DNA of 64,000 bases from contig JAYKYS010000002.1 of NCBI GenBank assembly GCA_036924285.1, forward strand, positions 36,750,501-36,814,500, written 5' to 3'. Below are positions 40,798-51,400 of the stretch, piece by piece (within the stretch, counting starts at the first letter, position 1; each line of letters opens with the position of its first letter). The notes beneath the pieces were generated by a model. That model had not been told where the DNA came from, did not search any database, and saw only the letters and a list, made by a program, of their open reading frames with translations. The position numbers were made by a program, and so were the translations under genes. The stretch comes from Asterella californica (Eukaryota > Streptophyta > Marchantiopsida > Marchantiales > Aytoniaceae).

Positions 40798-41934
40798 TCA
40801 AAATTTGTTGTTGTACCATAACACACCTGATGAACCAGGTTCGGCTTCCACATATACACATTCTTTCATCTCCCTCCAGAGTGCTTTATAGACGGGAGTG
40901 CCGTCGAACTGATAGTACCTGCCTAGAATAGGCTTCAAAATCTTTGTCGCCTCCTGGGCGTGGTAGTGAGGCATTGTCGAGAAAATGTGATGAGCCACAT
41001 GGGTATCCGTGATGTGGTGGAACACGTGATTCAAGATTCCATAGTCACGATCCATGGTGGACAATGCACCCCTAAGCCAGTCCCACTCCTCTCCAGTGTA
41101 ATGTGGGAGGGAAGGATGCGTGTGCTGAAGGTAGGTGATAAGTACAAGGAAACCATTGACGATGAGCAGTGGAACGCCGTAAACCTTCAGCAACCGAAGG
41201 AACCCGATAGAAGCCCCGAGTGTGTACAATCCGTAAGCAACGGTCACCAACGCAACATCACTAATGAATATAAACAATGTCTCTCTGTTGTTGAAAATAG
41301 GGGCCTTGGGATGGAAGTGGCTGGCGAATCTCGGATACTTCCTTCCAGACACGTTGAACATGAGATACATGGGCCAACCCAGGGTGAGGGTGACTAGAAT
41401 CTGGAGGATCCTGCCTGGCGGGGTCTGTAGCAGAAATTGCATTGGCCTCATGGCCTCTTTGGGTTTCGGAACAAACACTTCGTCACGTTCCACGCTCGCC
41501 GTGTTGCTGTGATGTCTTCGGTGACTGTACTTCCAGGAGAAGTACGGGACCAGCAGACAAGAGTGAAAGATAAGTCCAACCGTGTCGTCCACCCACTCGT
41601 AATCGCTGAATGCGTGATGACCACACTCGTGTGCAATAACCCAAACTCCTGTAGCTACACATCCTGTGACAATCCAGTATGCAATCCAGAGGCTCCAGGC
41701 GGCGAGGCCCTCAAATTTGGTGAAGTATGTGGTGCTGTACACCAGGGCAGATATGATGAGCAAATCGAGCACTAAATAACTCCCAGATCTCAAAACAGAG
41801 CGGTTGAAACAATGGGGAGGAATGGCCTTCCGCAATGTGCCAACGGTGAAAGGAGGCTTGTCTGTAGGCGCCCGATTAGTTTCCTTGGTTCGCCGTGCTT
41901 CCTCGACACGAGTCATTCTTCCCCCGGCGCCCAT
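40798..41934 (-). CDS. FAD2: FAD2-type delta-12 (omega-6) oleate desaturase
   Basis: A single uninterrupted frame of 378 residues. It has three histidine boxes in the positions expected for a membrane fatty-acid desaturase: HECGHH (102-107), HRRHH (138-142) and HVAHH (312-316), which bind the di-iron centre. Hydrophobic stretches at about 55-70, 80-100, 120-132, 175-195 and 220-270 give the usual membrane spans. The C-terminus WYNNKF is like the aromatic ER-retention signal of plant FAD2. By family knowledge it converts oleate to linoleate on phosphatidylcholine in the endoplasmic reticulum. The signature [20 protein letters not shown] favours ordinary oleate desaturase, though hydroxylase and epoxygenase relatives differ at few residues. 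The start at 41934 is the first ATG of the conserved MGAGGRM N-terminus. An intronless coding region is normal for this family. Confidence 0.97.
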   Translation of the reverse strand: MGAGGRMTRVEEARRTKETNRAPTDKPPFTVGTLRKAIPPHCFNRSVLRSGSYLVLDLLIISALVYSTTYFTKFEGLAAWSLWIAYWIVTGCVATGVWVIAHECGHHAFSDYEWVDDTVGLIFHSCLLVPYFSWKYSHRRHHSNTASVERDEVFVPKPKEAMRPMQFLLQTPPGRILQILVTLTLGWPMYLMFNVSGRKYPRFASHFHPKAPIFNNRETLFIFISDVALVTVAYGLYTLGASIGFLRLLKVYGVPLLIVNGFLVLITYLQHTHPSLPHYTGEEWDWLRGALSTMDRDYGILNHVFHHITDTHVAHHIFSTMPHYHAQEATKILKPILGRYYQFDGTPVYKALWREMKECVYVEAEPGSSGVLWYNNKF

Positions 41935-43605
41935 GGCTACTTGAAACGGAATTCAGGAGAGAACCGTAGTTTTGATTGATTTTGATGAACCGTATCTCTC
42001 CTGATACTTAAAAAGCTTTCGTACCGATGGACACGTCTTGGTCCTGTTCTCTGCATTACAATCGGGACAAAACTCAGAAAACACAAAGGCCGTCCCCAAA
42101 CTACAAGGAAAACACGCGCGCACATTTATATGTACATACAAATATGCCGAAAACAAGATACGCATCGCCAGACAGAAAGATCTTATGTGGAACTAAATCT
42201 AAACTTCTGTGGAACCGGAGGTTTGGGTATATAAGGGGCCTCGATCGGCTGATGCGCAATAAGTTTGGGTAGAAATAATATCCTCCTGAATCCTAGGTGC
42301 AGTAACTTTAAACATTAAGATTATAAAGGTCGATCTTCGCAGCCACAACAGACATGTAGACTAGCAATGCATACAGAGTCTGCGTCTCAGAACGAGATAT
42401 CGAGTACATGAGATACACTCAAAGTCTTCCAAGGCAACAAACAGCCAAACGCATTATATCTCACGTACACCGTGAGAAGTACAGGCAGCAAAGTCACGAC
42501 TTCCCAACCCGCTTCGAGCAACCACCTCTTTCAAACTCAACACACACAAATATTTGTGCGCGCCGAGACGTCGATCAGCGTTAAATAAGTACAGTAGATG
42601 TCTCGTCTCTTCTCTACAAGATGGGTCAAAAGCAAGCAAGCAAATCGATCTAGCACTGCAAGGACCAAAACCGCACGTCACTCCATAACCTGCACTTCTG
42701 GTACAGATCCCGAATCCTGCAACATTACTCTGTAGCAACTAAGAAGGGCAAACAGAACACACGAGGTCTATCGCCCCGATCACCGACAACGTGCAGGCAC
42801 TCAATGAACGAAGAGAATATACAGGAGGAAAGTGCACACACACCTTGAAGAAAAGGTAAAGACTCAACCAACTCTTAGTCGCACTCAGCAAATTACAACG
42901 CACGCAGGTACAAGATTCACTGACCACTCTTATCTAAGCTCATGCGACATGAAGCGCTCCTGCCCGCCGGCCCAGAGCTCCAGATCGAAGCTCCCTCCCA
43001 CTCCTTCAACAATAGAAAGAGTTCCGCCTCTGAGGCTTCAATGGCGCGGGCTCTGACCCCGTCTTGAACATCTCAAGCGGGACTCTTCACCGGTAACTCG
43101 TAAAAACCGGGTGTGACTATACCTCTGGTTTAGCTTTTATTGACGTACAGGATTCCACAGTGTATCATTCAAACAGTATGCGGACACCTGTCTCTGTACT
43201 TATTCTGGGCTTCCCGTAAATCATGTCCCGCGGCTCGTGTTAACTTAACGCAAGTTTAGAGGAGCAAGGGTCAAGACTCAAGTTGGACCGTGGCCCGGTC
43301 AAGACCGACGATCCACTTCCAAATAAGAGGTTGATTGGCGGATGCGGTTAGCAGTCGTACGGTACGTTAGGACGACGAGCAGCGGGGTTGAGGGGGCATA
43401 TGTCCGCATCAATTTGGAGGCATCAAATTTGAATTCTGCGAAATATGCCGACTGGGACCGAGATAGTACATCTCATAATAGGAATCGAAACTATGTCTCT
43501 ACTGGTTGGATTGGTGGTTTGATTATAAATTTGGTCGAGATCCATAACCCTACCAGGGTTGAGATTACTGTCTAGTTAATTTCTCTCAGCGTCTTCGTCC
43601 CTTTA
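41935..43605 (-). promoter_or_regulatory. upstream region of FAD2, leader intron possible
   Basis: There is no coding signal on either strand. The sequence is comparatively GC-rich near 42,950-43,080, a plausible transcription-start area. Plant FAD2 genes commonly have one long intron in the 5' leader ending just before the ATG; here CGTTTCAAG lies a few bases before it and CTTCAAG|GTGTGTG at about 42843 could be a donor. Inference only. Confidence 0.35.
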
Positions 43606-43974
43606 GAGCATCTCCACTGGTATAGTGAGTGATAACGATCGTTTTATCTCTATCTTAAAGCATCTCCACAGCAGGTGTTTAAAGGGTTCCTTAACAAGTT
43701 AGAGATGAAGTTCAAGCACAATTTTTCCATCGTTAACTTTTATAGCACTTTGTAAATTTTTTCTAAGAAACTACCGTGCTTCTCTAACTTTATGAATCAA
43801 TAAATACTCCTTAATATACAGTGAACCGTTTGGAGAAAAATTTATAAAACTTTGTAAAGTTTCGAGTTTCGGTCTATTTAAGGATTAAATGAATTAAAAG
43901 ATGTACTTTTTATTTTTAATCTCTAAAATAGAGATTAAAGAAGTCTTTATCGCTATACGGTTGGAGATGCCCTC
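43606..43974. mobile_element. small inverted-repeat element (MITE-like), 369 bp
   Basis: The left end GAGCATCTCCACTGGTATAG and the inverted right end GAGGGCATCTCCAACCGTAT form an imperfect terminal inverted repeat of about 30 bp. A second GCATCTCCAC occurs at about 43659. There is no coding content and no clear target-site duplication. It shares the GCATCTCCA terminus with the element at 12592-12849. Confidence 0.6.
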
Positions 43975-46900
43975 ATGGTTATGGAATAAAGTATCCTTAT
44001 CTCAAATATCAAATTTGTCCACGGTTGTCATTCTAAATATGGATCTTTAAGATTAAAAACAATCTTAAAAACGAAGCGTCTCACTGCATGAAATAAACTG
44101 ACATCTTATAATGAGGAAATTTTAGAAGTTGGATATATGAGAAGTGTAATAACTTTTAAAGAATGTATTAAGATAGAAAGTTTTTGTTTTTGTTTTTATT
44201 TTTAATGAGAAATCAGACGGAGCAGGTAAAATATGTTATGTAGCTAGTAAGTAATGTATAAGTTAAAAGAGTAATATGAAGATTACCGGTGGGAAGGTCT
44301 AGAGCTGTTGGTATTTTTGTTTACTACGGGATCCTGGATCTCCGGTACCAATAAAACGTCAGGCCGGCTTCAGTCTTCGATGCTTGATACCTCTTGCATG
44401 GAGTGCAGCGTATCGGGTTCCCGGAAGGTCCACTTCTTGTCTACTGATCCAAGGTCATTCAAAACTGTATCGTAGCACATTCTTTTGTCAAGAACAATCG
44501 CAGTCCTCTCAAACTCTTTTGTATATAGTAGTTAAGCTGAAATTGATATTCATATCTATATCATGATCTTGCTTGTTTTTAACAATGAATAAGCTCCCAT
44601 ATGATAAAAGAGAAAAATTGTAATGATGCGATAAAGATGAACTTCAGTACATAAGGTTAAAATCAATAGACAAAGCCAAGGGAATAGAGAAAATGTTAGT
44701 GGTTGTTCGCTTGATAATTCATCCTAAATCGAGATCATATTTTATTTAAACTTTGAATCAATCTTTATATGAGGTAATGGAAAGGGAAGATGTAATCTTA
44801 CATGTAAGTAGTCATGAAGAGTATGGAGTATCAGTACTGTAACAGTATACATCTAGGAACAAATTGAAATAAAGTTTAAAAAACATGGTGTTAAATGCAA
44901 CTGTAAGATAAATAAATCAAGAATGGAGAACATTATCAGTTGAGAGTTGTTGATGTTAAGAGAAGAGAAAATCATGAATCGTAGTACTGCTTTCATATAA
45001 TAAGATTAAATTGATATAATGGATATTAATTGACGAAACATCAGATGCATAAACCATTCGATATATGAAGAAATTAAAGTTTGATACTACAGAGTTTTAA
45101 CAACAAGAGAACACAAAAGTTGAAGTTCAGACTCAACTTTATTATCGTCTAGAACTTCCCATGAGTAATTGAACCGTCGTATTATTGTCATCTAAGTCAA
45201 GTTGATGTGAATTTCTTGTGATTTTTCTTGTATCGAGAGAACAAGTAAAGTTGCTCATTAAATTCTAACTTGTACTAAACTCTTTTATATAATAAGAATA
45301 GTCAAGTTGTAATTATATTCAAGACATAAATTAAAGACAACACAAAAAATCAAGGGAGTAGAGAAAATATTAGTGGTTTTCCGCTTGAATAAACTTAAAA
45401 AACATGGTGTTAAACGCTACTTCAGTAAATCAAGAATGTAGAACATTATCAGTTGAGGGTTGTTGACGTTAACATCTGAGATGCAAGTCATGAATCCTCG
45501 TAATGCTTCAACATAATAAGATGAAATGAATATAATGATATTATTGGACGAAACATCAGATCATATGTACAAACCATTTGATATATACAGAAAACTAAAG
45601 TATAACACGTAAATTGAAAATGACACTACATGTGTATTTAAGTTATATAGGGTTAGAAATGAACAGATAGATTAGCGTTTAAAAGCATAAGTTCATGTAA
45701 GAATATCATAAGTGAGTTTGAGAAGTACCTTCTTGTATATGTTAGGAGAAGTATGGTTGATCAGTTAAAACCAAATATATATGAAACTATATGTATAAAC
45801 TATACACATATAGTAACTATATTCAGATTAATACATATTTAGATTCACCTACTCATATAGTATGTAGTAGTCAATCTGGATTTGATAACTCAACATGATT
45901 AATATTCTATTTGTTTTGGGCACTGAAAAAACTCAGGTATGAAAGATAAATTATTGATAGATTAAATCATGTTGAGGATTGAAACGGAGCACGTTCGAAC
46001 TATTTGAATCATGTAATACTTAATCAAGTTGGATTCCTTTCAACTTTGACGGGAATCAATGCATAATGATCACTTGAGAAATTATGCATTGATTTAAGGA
46101 TAAAATCAATAAATCACTTGTCAAGCGATTTATTGATTCTTAAGGAGGAAATGAGCACCTTGTGTGCATAGCAAGAAAATGGAAGTACAGAAAGGTTACT
46201 TGGAGGACGAGATAGTGAGACGGCACGGCAGTTCAAGATTCGCCTATGAGAGCTCACCAAAATGGAAGCAAGTCTTACATCAGCATCAAAACCTCTATCT
46301 TCCTAGTTCACTTGTTCCAAAACCATTTTATTCATGACTGCTTATTCACCTCATATACACTTCGAAGTGTACATGGGTTTAATATATGTTCTAAGGGTTA
46401 GAACATATATTAATGTCCATGTAAACAGCACAATCTGAGAATTAAGTTCTCGGTCTTATCCTCCTAGCAACGGATCAGCCCGGACTCCACTTATGGGTTA
46501 TATCTTGCTGAGTTGGCTACCCCGAGACGGGTTAACATATATCACTTATGAATTTATTTATTTTTTATAATATCTTATTATAAAATATTTTTATAACATG
46601 TACACGTTTTCTGATAAGAGAAAACGAAATTCACTGTACAAGGCCGTTGGGGATGCTTATTATGTGCGCTGTGGACAGCTTGAAACTGTGCAAAGTCAGG
46701 ACTTGAACCATGTTCGGGAGAAAAAGCATCTCCAGGACGAAGTCCTTGAACTCTATTGTTCCAGATCCTAGTAAGGACGTTATAATCAGAAACACAGAAA
46801 TCGCAGATTCTGGGAACGCCAAACAGTCACGCAAATCCTTCATAAAGTAAAGAACCATATGAGCGAATAGTTTGTCTCAAAGAACTGAGGTGTAAGAGGT

Positions 46901-47425
46901 TTGTTCACAAAAGTTCAGAAAGGACACTTGTTCGGAAGGGGTTTGGAAGAAACAGGACAAGAGGGAGGAATCCCGAGATACTTTTCTGCATTGCATACCA
47001 CCCATGAGCTGATTACTTCACAGTTTTTATAGGAACGATCAAACAGTGTGAAATCCAGGCCTCACTTCTAAAAAATGTGGTACTGCCTGATAGACTCTGA
47101 TTGCCGTTAGGCTCCCAGATCAACGTACGAATCACCAATGGAAGAGTGAAGGATCTTCTAATCACTTGTTTTGTATCAAGAGCTACTGTAGTTCCGAATC
47201 TTCCGATAACTGCAAAGCTGGTAAATTACGTCTAAACAAGCTCGTCACCAATGAAAGTCTCCTTAGGTCAGGGATTCAGGGTACCGTTATTGTCGTTGAT
47301 CGCGCAATGTAGCAGTTATAACATGTACTGTCTGGTTGTACAGTACATGTTTAGAGGAGCCTAAACCTTGGCAGGTTTCCTGATCACATACGGATGCTAC
47401 AAAATGTTTTCATACAAGCACTTTG
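43975..47425. other. AT-rich repeats and hairpins, no gene
   Basis: Contains a diverged direct duplication (44,668-45,080 and 45,330-45,600), three hairpins at about 46,050-46,430, and at about 46,550-46,665 an inverted, related copy of sequence at 56,314-56,420. No open frame is convincing. Confidence 0.45.
44668..45600 (+). repeat. diverged direct duplication
   Basis: Blocks at 44,668-45,080 recur at 45,330-45,600 in the same order and orientation: GAGAAAAT(G/A)TTAGTGGTT, AAAAAACATGGTGTTAAA, GAACATTATCAGTTGAG and GACGAAACATCAGAT. The pattern suggests an old tandem duplication with deletions. Confidence 0.7.
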
Positions 47426-47429
47426 TGTT

Positions 47430-48366
47430 TGTAACGTCGTTTACTATTACTATGGGCAGTGATTACACAAAAACACGTGGCGGCTACAAGGAAACGGCAA
47501 GGGCTCAAGGATAAGGTTTAAATGGGTTCGCGAACCCTAGAACTGGGGGCTTTTCATCATTTTCACTGTACGCACACCAGAGAGCAGGCCAGAGAGCAAG
47601 AAACTGAGACTACATTGAGAGCTTATTGCAGAGAGGTGCAAGGTGGAAATTTCACAGGGACTAAGCTGAGTGCAGGCTGTGAGTAAATAGTTGTAGACTA
47701 AGGGGATCAGCTGGATTCTAGCCTTGGTCTAACTTTCAATTTGAGATCTAGTCTATTGAGGGGAAGATTACAGCGTTTAGAGTGCAGATTCTTGAAGAGA
47801 TAGCGTTCTGGAGTGAAATTATCAGGAGATTTGCAGAGCAGTGAAGAATTGCTATCCCAAGAGCTCTTCGAGACCTTGTTAGCAAGAAAACGCCATGTAA
47901 TGTATATGAGCCCGTGATTTGCTTTGTTATATGATAAGCAAGCTTGGATTGAGTGCCAAAGCTGGATTGAAGCGTCTTGTGTGGAGTTGACTCTATTCTG
48001 GTGTACTTTCCTACTTCCTAGCATCTACTAGGTCTCCTAGTCTTGGCGGTTGCTCCTTTTGTGTCCTGGCGTTCCGACTTGATCACCAGTAGCGGAAGCG
48101 CTGCCCAAATTTTATGCAACCCAGGTCTAGAATAGTTCCACCTGTATTTAGTAACCTAAGATTGACCAGAGACCTGCAAAAGACTAGTTGGTTATCCTAA
48201 ACCCGTCCGACGGTTATCCAATCCTTGGTGTTTATTAGCGGGAAGTTTAACGAACTGGATCTGGAGACATAAATATAGTATACAGGTCTCTAGGGAGGTT
48301 CACGTTCGGCAGTTCATTGGTTAGAGATTAAAGAATCTGTTCCGAGATCTGTGGTCGAACGTTACA
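47430..48366 (+). repeat. chromovirus 5' LTR, 937 bp
   Basis: Starts TGTAACGTCG and ends CGAACGTTACA. It differs from the 3' LTR at 47499 (A versus G), 47536 (C versus T) and 48303 (C versus T), all transitions and no indels. A minus-strand 105-residue frame inside is identical in both LTRs and not considered a gene. Confidence 0.97.
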
Positions 48367-48368
48367 GT

Positions 48369-48380
48369 TGGTATCAGAGC
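48369..48380 (+). other. primer-binding site (initiator tRNA-Met)
   Basis: TGGTATCAGAGC begins two bases after the 5' LTR and is complementary to the 3' end of plant initiator methionine tRNA, the usual primer for this group. Confidence 0.9.
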
Positions 48381-48416
48381 AGGTTCAGGTTGAATCTTTG
48401 CTGAACACCATCGACA

Positions 48417-51400
48417 ATGGAAGCCGTGCCGACTGGGATGGACGAGATGCAGGCGTTTCTGAAGAAGTTGGAAGGCCGACTTGAGCAAGTGGAAGCTGAG
48501 AACAAGGTGCTTAAGGCGGATTTAGCTCAAGCAAAAGCGACACAGGAGAAAGAAGCAGAGGTCCCTGTACTACAAACTGAGCAAGTCAAGGATTTAGCAC
48601 TGCTGGGTGAAGGAGCAGTTGATGCTACTCAAGCAGATAAGAATGAAGATGGGTCACAGAAGGCGCAAGAGAATGTTGCGGAAGGCAGCTCAGCCAAAGA
48701 AGGGCACAAGCGGAAAGTGAAGTGGGCTGAACCAGCGACACCATCAGCCTTCAACGGTGAGAAAAGCTTTTCCAGGTTTGAGTTATGGATTACTGAAATG
48801 GAGAATTACTTGGAGAACTTCGATGAGCGCAGCTGGTTCACCTATGCTGTTAGTAGACTGGAAGGAGAGGCTAAGGAATGGTATGGAGGTCAACAGCGGA
48901 TGAGGAGTTTGAACGGTACAACTCCTATGTCCACTTGGCCGGAACTGAAAGATGAACTCAGAAGACATCTGGTACCGGTGGATGAAGCTACACAGTTTCG
49001 GCTGGAGCTCATTCATCTGAGACAGACAGGGAGTATCAGGCAGTATCTCCAGCGATTTTCTGAGTTGGTTACTCGTTTGCACATGGTGGATCGCACCGAC
49101 TTGCTGTTTCACTTGAAGAAAGGTCTGCAGGGTTTCTATGCTGGTGTGTTTGATAGCTGGGTTATGTTTCACAAGTCCGAGGACATGCAAGACTTGTTTG
49201 CATTTCTGGAAGCAGCAGAGAACACTAGGGAACGTAATTACACCGTGCAGCCTTCCAAGTTTCAGCGTGGAACAAGTGGTGACGAGCCTAGTAGAGGATT
49301 TTGGCGTAATCCTCAAGGACAGATAGCGTCCTCTCAGAGTAGAGGTGGTAGAGGACGTGGTGGTGGAAGATTTGGTGCAGCGGGAAGGAGGTTTCCTCGT
49401 GGATCTCAACAGCAAGGAGTTTCTCGTGGTCCTACTCAGACACGACCTACTGGATCCTATGCATCCAATGCAGGATCCAACCAAGCTTCGACTTCAGGTG
49501 CTAGGAGTAGTGGCGCTAGCAGTGCTGCACCTTCAAGGACAATCATCTGTTTTCGATGCGGACGAGATGGTCACATTGCTCGTGAGTGTCCCCAACGTTC
49601 AACAGCGAGCAATGTTCGTGTGTTGACAGCTGAAGAGACAAACAGTGTGGAAGAACCAGTTGAGACGACTACTGAAGCAGAGGTATGTGCTGGTGAGCAT
49701 TTGGTAGAGCATGGGGATTTTCTGCCGTGGATTGAAGTGAAAATAGGAAACCACCGGTGTTGTTTGCTTATTGATACTGGAGCAGATGTGAATGTCTTGG
49801 ATGAAAAACTAGTCAGGACCTTAGGGGTGACTAGAACCAAGATCATGAGCCCGTTGTTGGTAAGGTTTGTGCAAGGTAGCACAACCGTTACAGAAAAACT
49901 CATGAGTGTTCCTGTTACTGTTGGAGGGGTAACTAGGAAGCACGAGTTTTTAGTTATGAGCTTAGGTGACACGATGGAAGGTATCTTGTCCTGGTCCTGG
50001 TTACAAGAGACCAAGGCAAAGCTAGATGTTCAAGAAGGGAATGTCATTGTCATGGATCAATGGGGCTTGGGTCAACCACATCCTTTGATCATCAAAGAGA
50101 GACCCAAGGAGCCAAACCATGCTGCTCGTAGGTTCCAACGAGCCAAGGTGGCATTTCAGATCTGCACAGCTAGACAGTTTGGAAAACAGATCAAGTTGGT
50201 AGACGAAGCTTGGGTTGCAGTGATATCTAAACCCAAGGTGGAGACGGATGAGGAAGAACGTGTTGCTGCTCTTCCCATACATCCTGATATGCAGGCATTG
50301 ATTGAGAGATATTCTCACCTAATGCCGGACCAGTTACCAACAGGACTTCCGCCGAGGAGAGCCTTGGATCATGCTATTGATCTGGTTCCTGGGGCTACCC
50401 CTACTGTAGTGCCATCAAGACGGATGTCGTTTGATGAGCTGACAGAGCTGAAGACTCAGTTGAAAGAGTTGGTAGCTCAGGGTATCTTACGACCTAGTAT
50501 ATCACCTTATGCTGCCCCGGTGTTGTTCGTGGCCAAGAAGGATGGTGGTATTCGCATGTGTGCGGACTATCGTGCACTCAATAAGGTTACTGTCAAGAAC
50601 AAGTACCCTCTTCCTCTCATGGATGAAACCACCGATTGGTTGGCCACAGGAAGGTATTTCACCAAGCTGGATCTGCGTTCTGGATATCATCAAATCCGGA
50701 TCAAAGAAGGTGATGAAGAAAAGACAGCTGTAAGGACGAGGTATGGCTTGTTTGAGTATACAGTGTTGCCGTTTGGATTGTCCAATGCACCTGGTACTTT
50801 CTGCAGGCTAATGAACGAGATCTTCAGAGATCTCTTGGATGAGAGTGTTATCGTGTACCTAGACGATATCATCATCTTCTCATCCACTTGGGATCAGCAT
50901 CTAGTAGATGTTGAAATGGTGTTTAAGCGCCTAGAAGAACATCAACTCTATCTCAAGAAGAGCAAGTGCTCTTTTGGACAAGAGAGTGTAGTGTTTCTAG
51001 GATGTTTGATCGATGCGCAGGGCATTCATCCTAACAGGGCTAAGATTCGAGCCATTGTTGAATGGAAGAGACCTGAGAGTGTTCATGAGCTCAGATCTTT
51101 TCTTGGATTAGCCACATATTTTCGGCGCTTTGTTTATCAGTATGCGCATAAAGTCGCACCTTTGTTTGGTTTATTGCGCAAGGCTTCCAAAGTTGTTTGG
51201 AATCCAGCAGCTGAACGAGCGTTTCAAGGATTGAAACAAGCACTGACAGAGATGCCCGTGCTAGCTCTTCCAAAGATGGGAGAACCTTTCGAGGTTCACA
51301 CAGATGCTTCTCAATGGGCCATTGGAGGAGTGTTGATGCAAGGAAAGCATCCAGTGGCTTACGAAAGTCACAAGTTCTCAGAGACTGAGGCAAAATGGCC

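Noticed and set aside
40960..41397. 145-residue plus-strand frame opposite FAD2
   Set aside because: Complement of a strongly conserved desaturase; a shadow.
47707..48024. 105-residue minus-strand frame in the LTR, repeated at 53877-54194
   Set aside because: It is identical only because the LTRs are identical; it is antisense within a regulatory repeat and has no protein-like motif.
48783..49484. 233-residue minus-strand frame
   Set aside because: Antisense shadow of the chromovirus gag, serine/threonine-rich from complementary codon bias.
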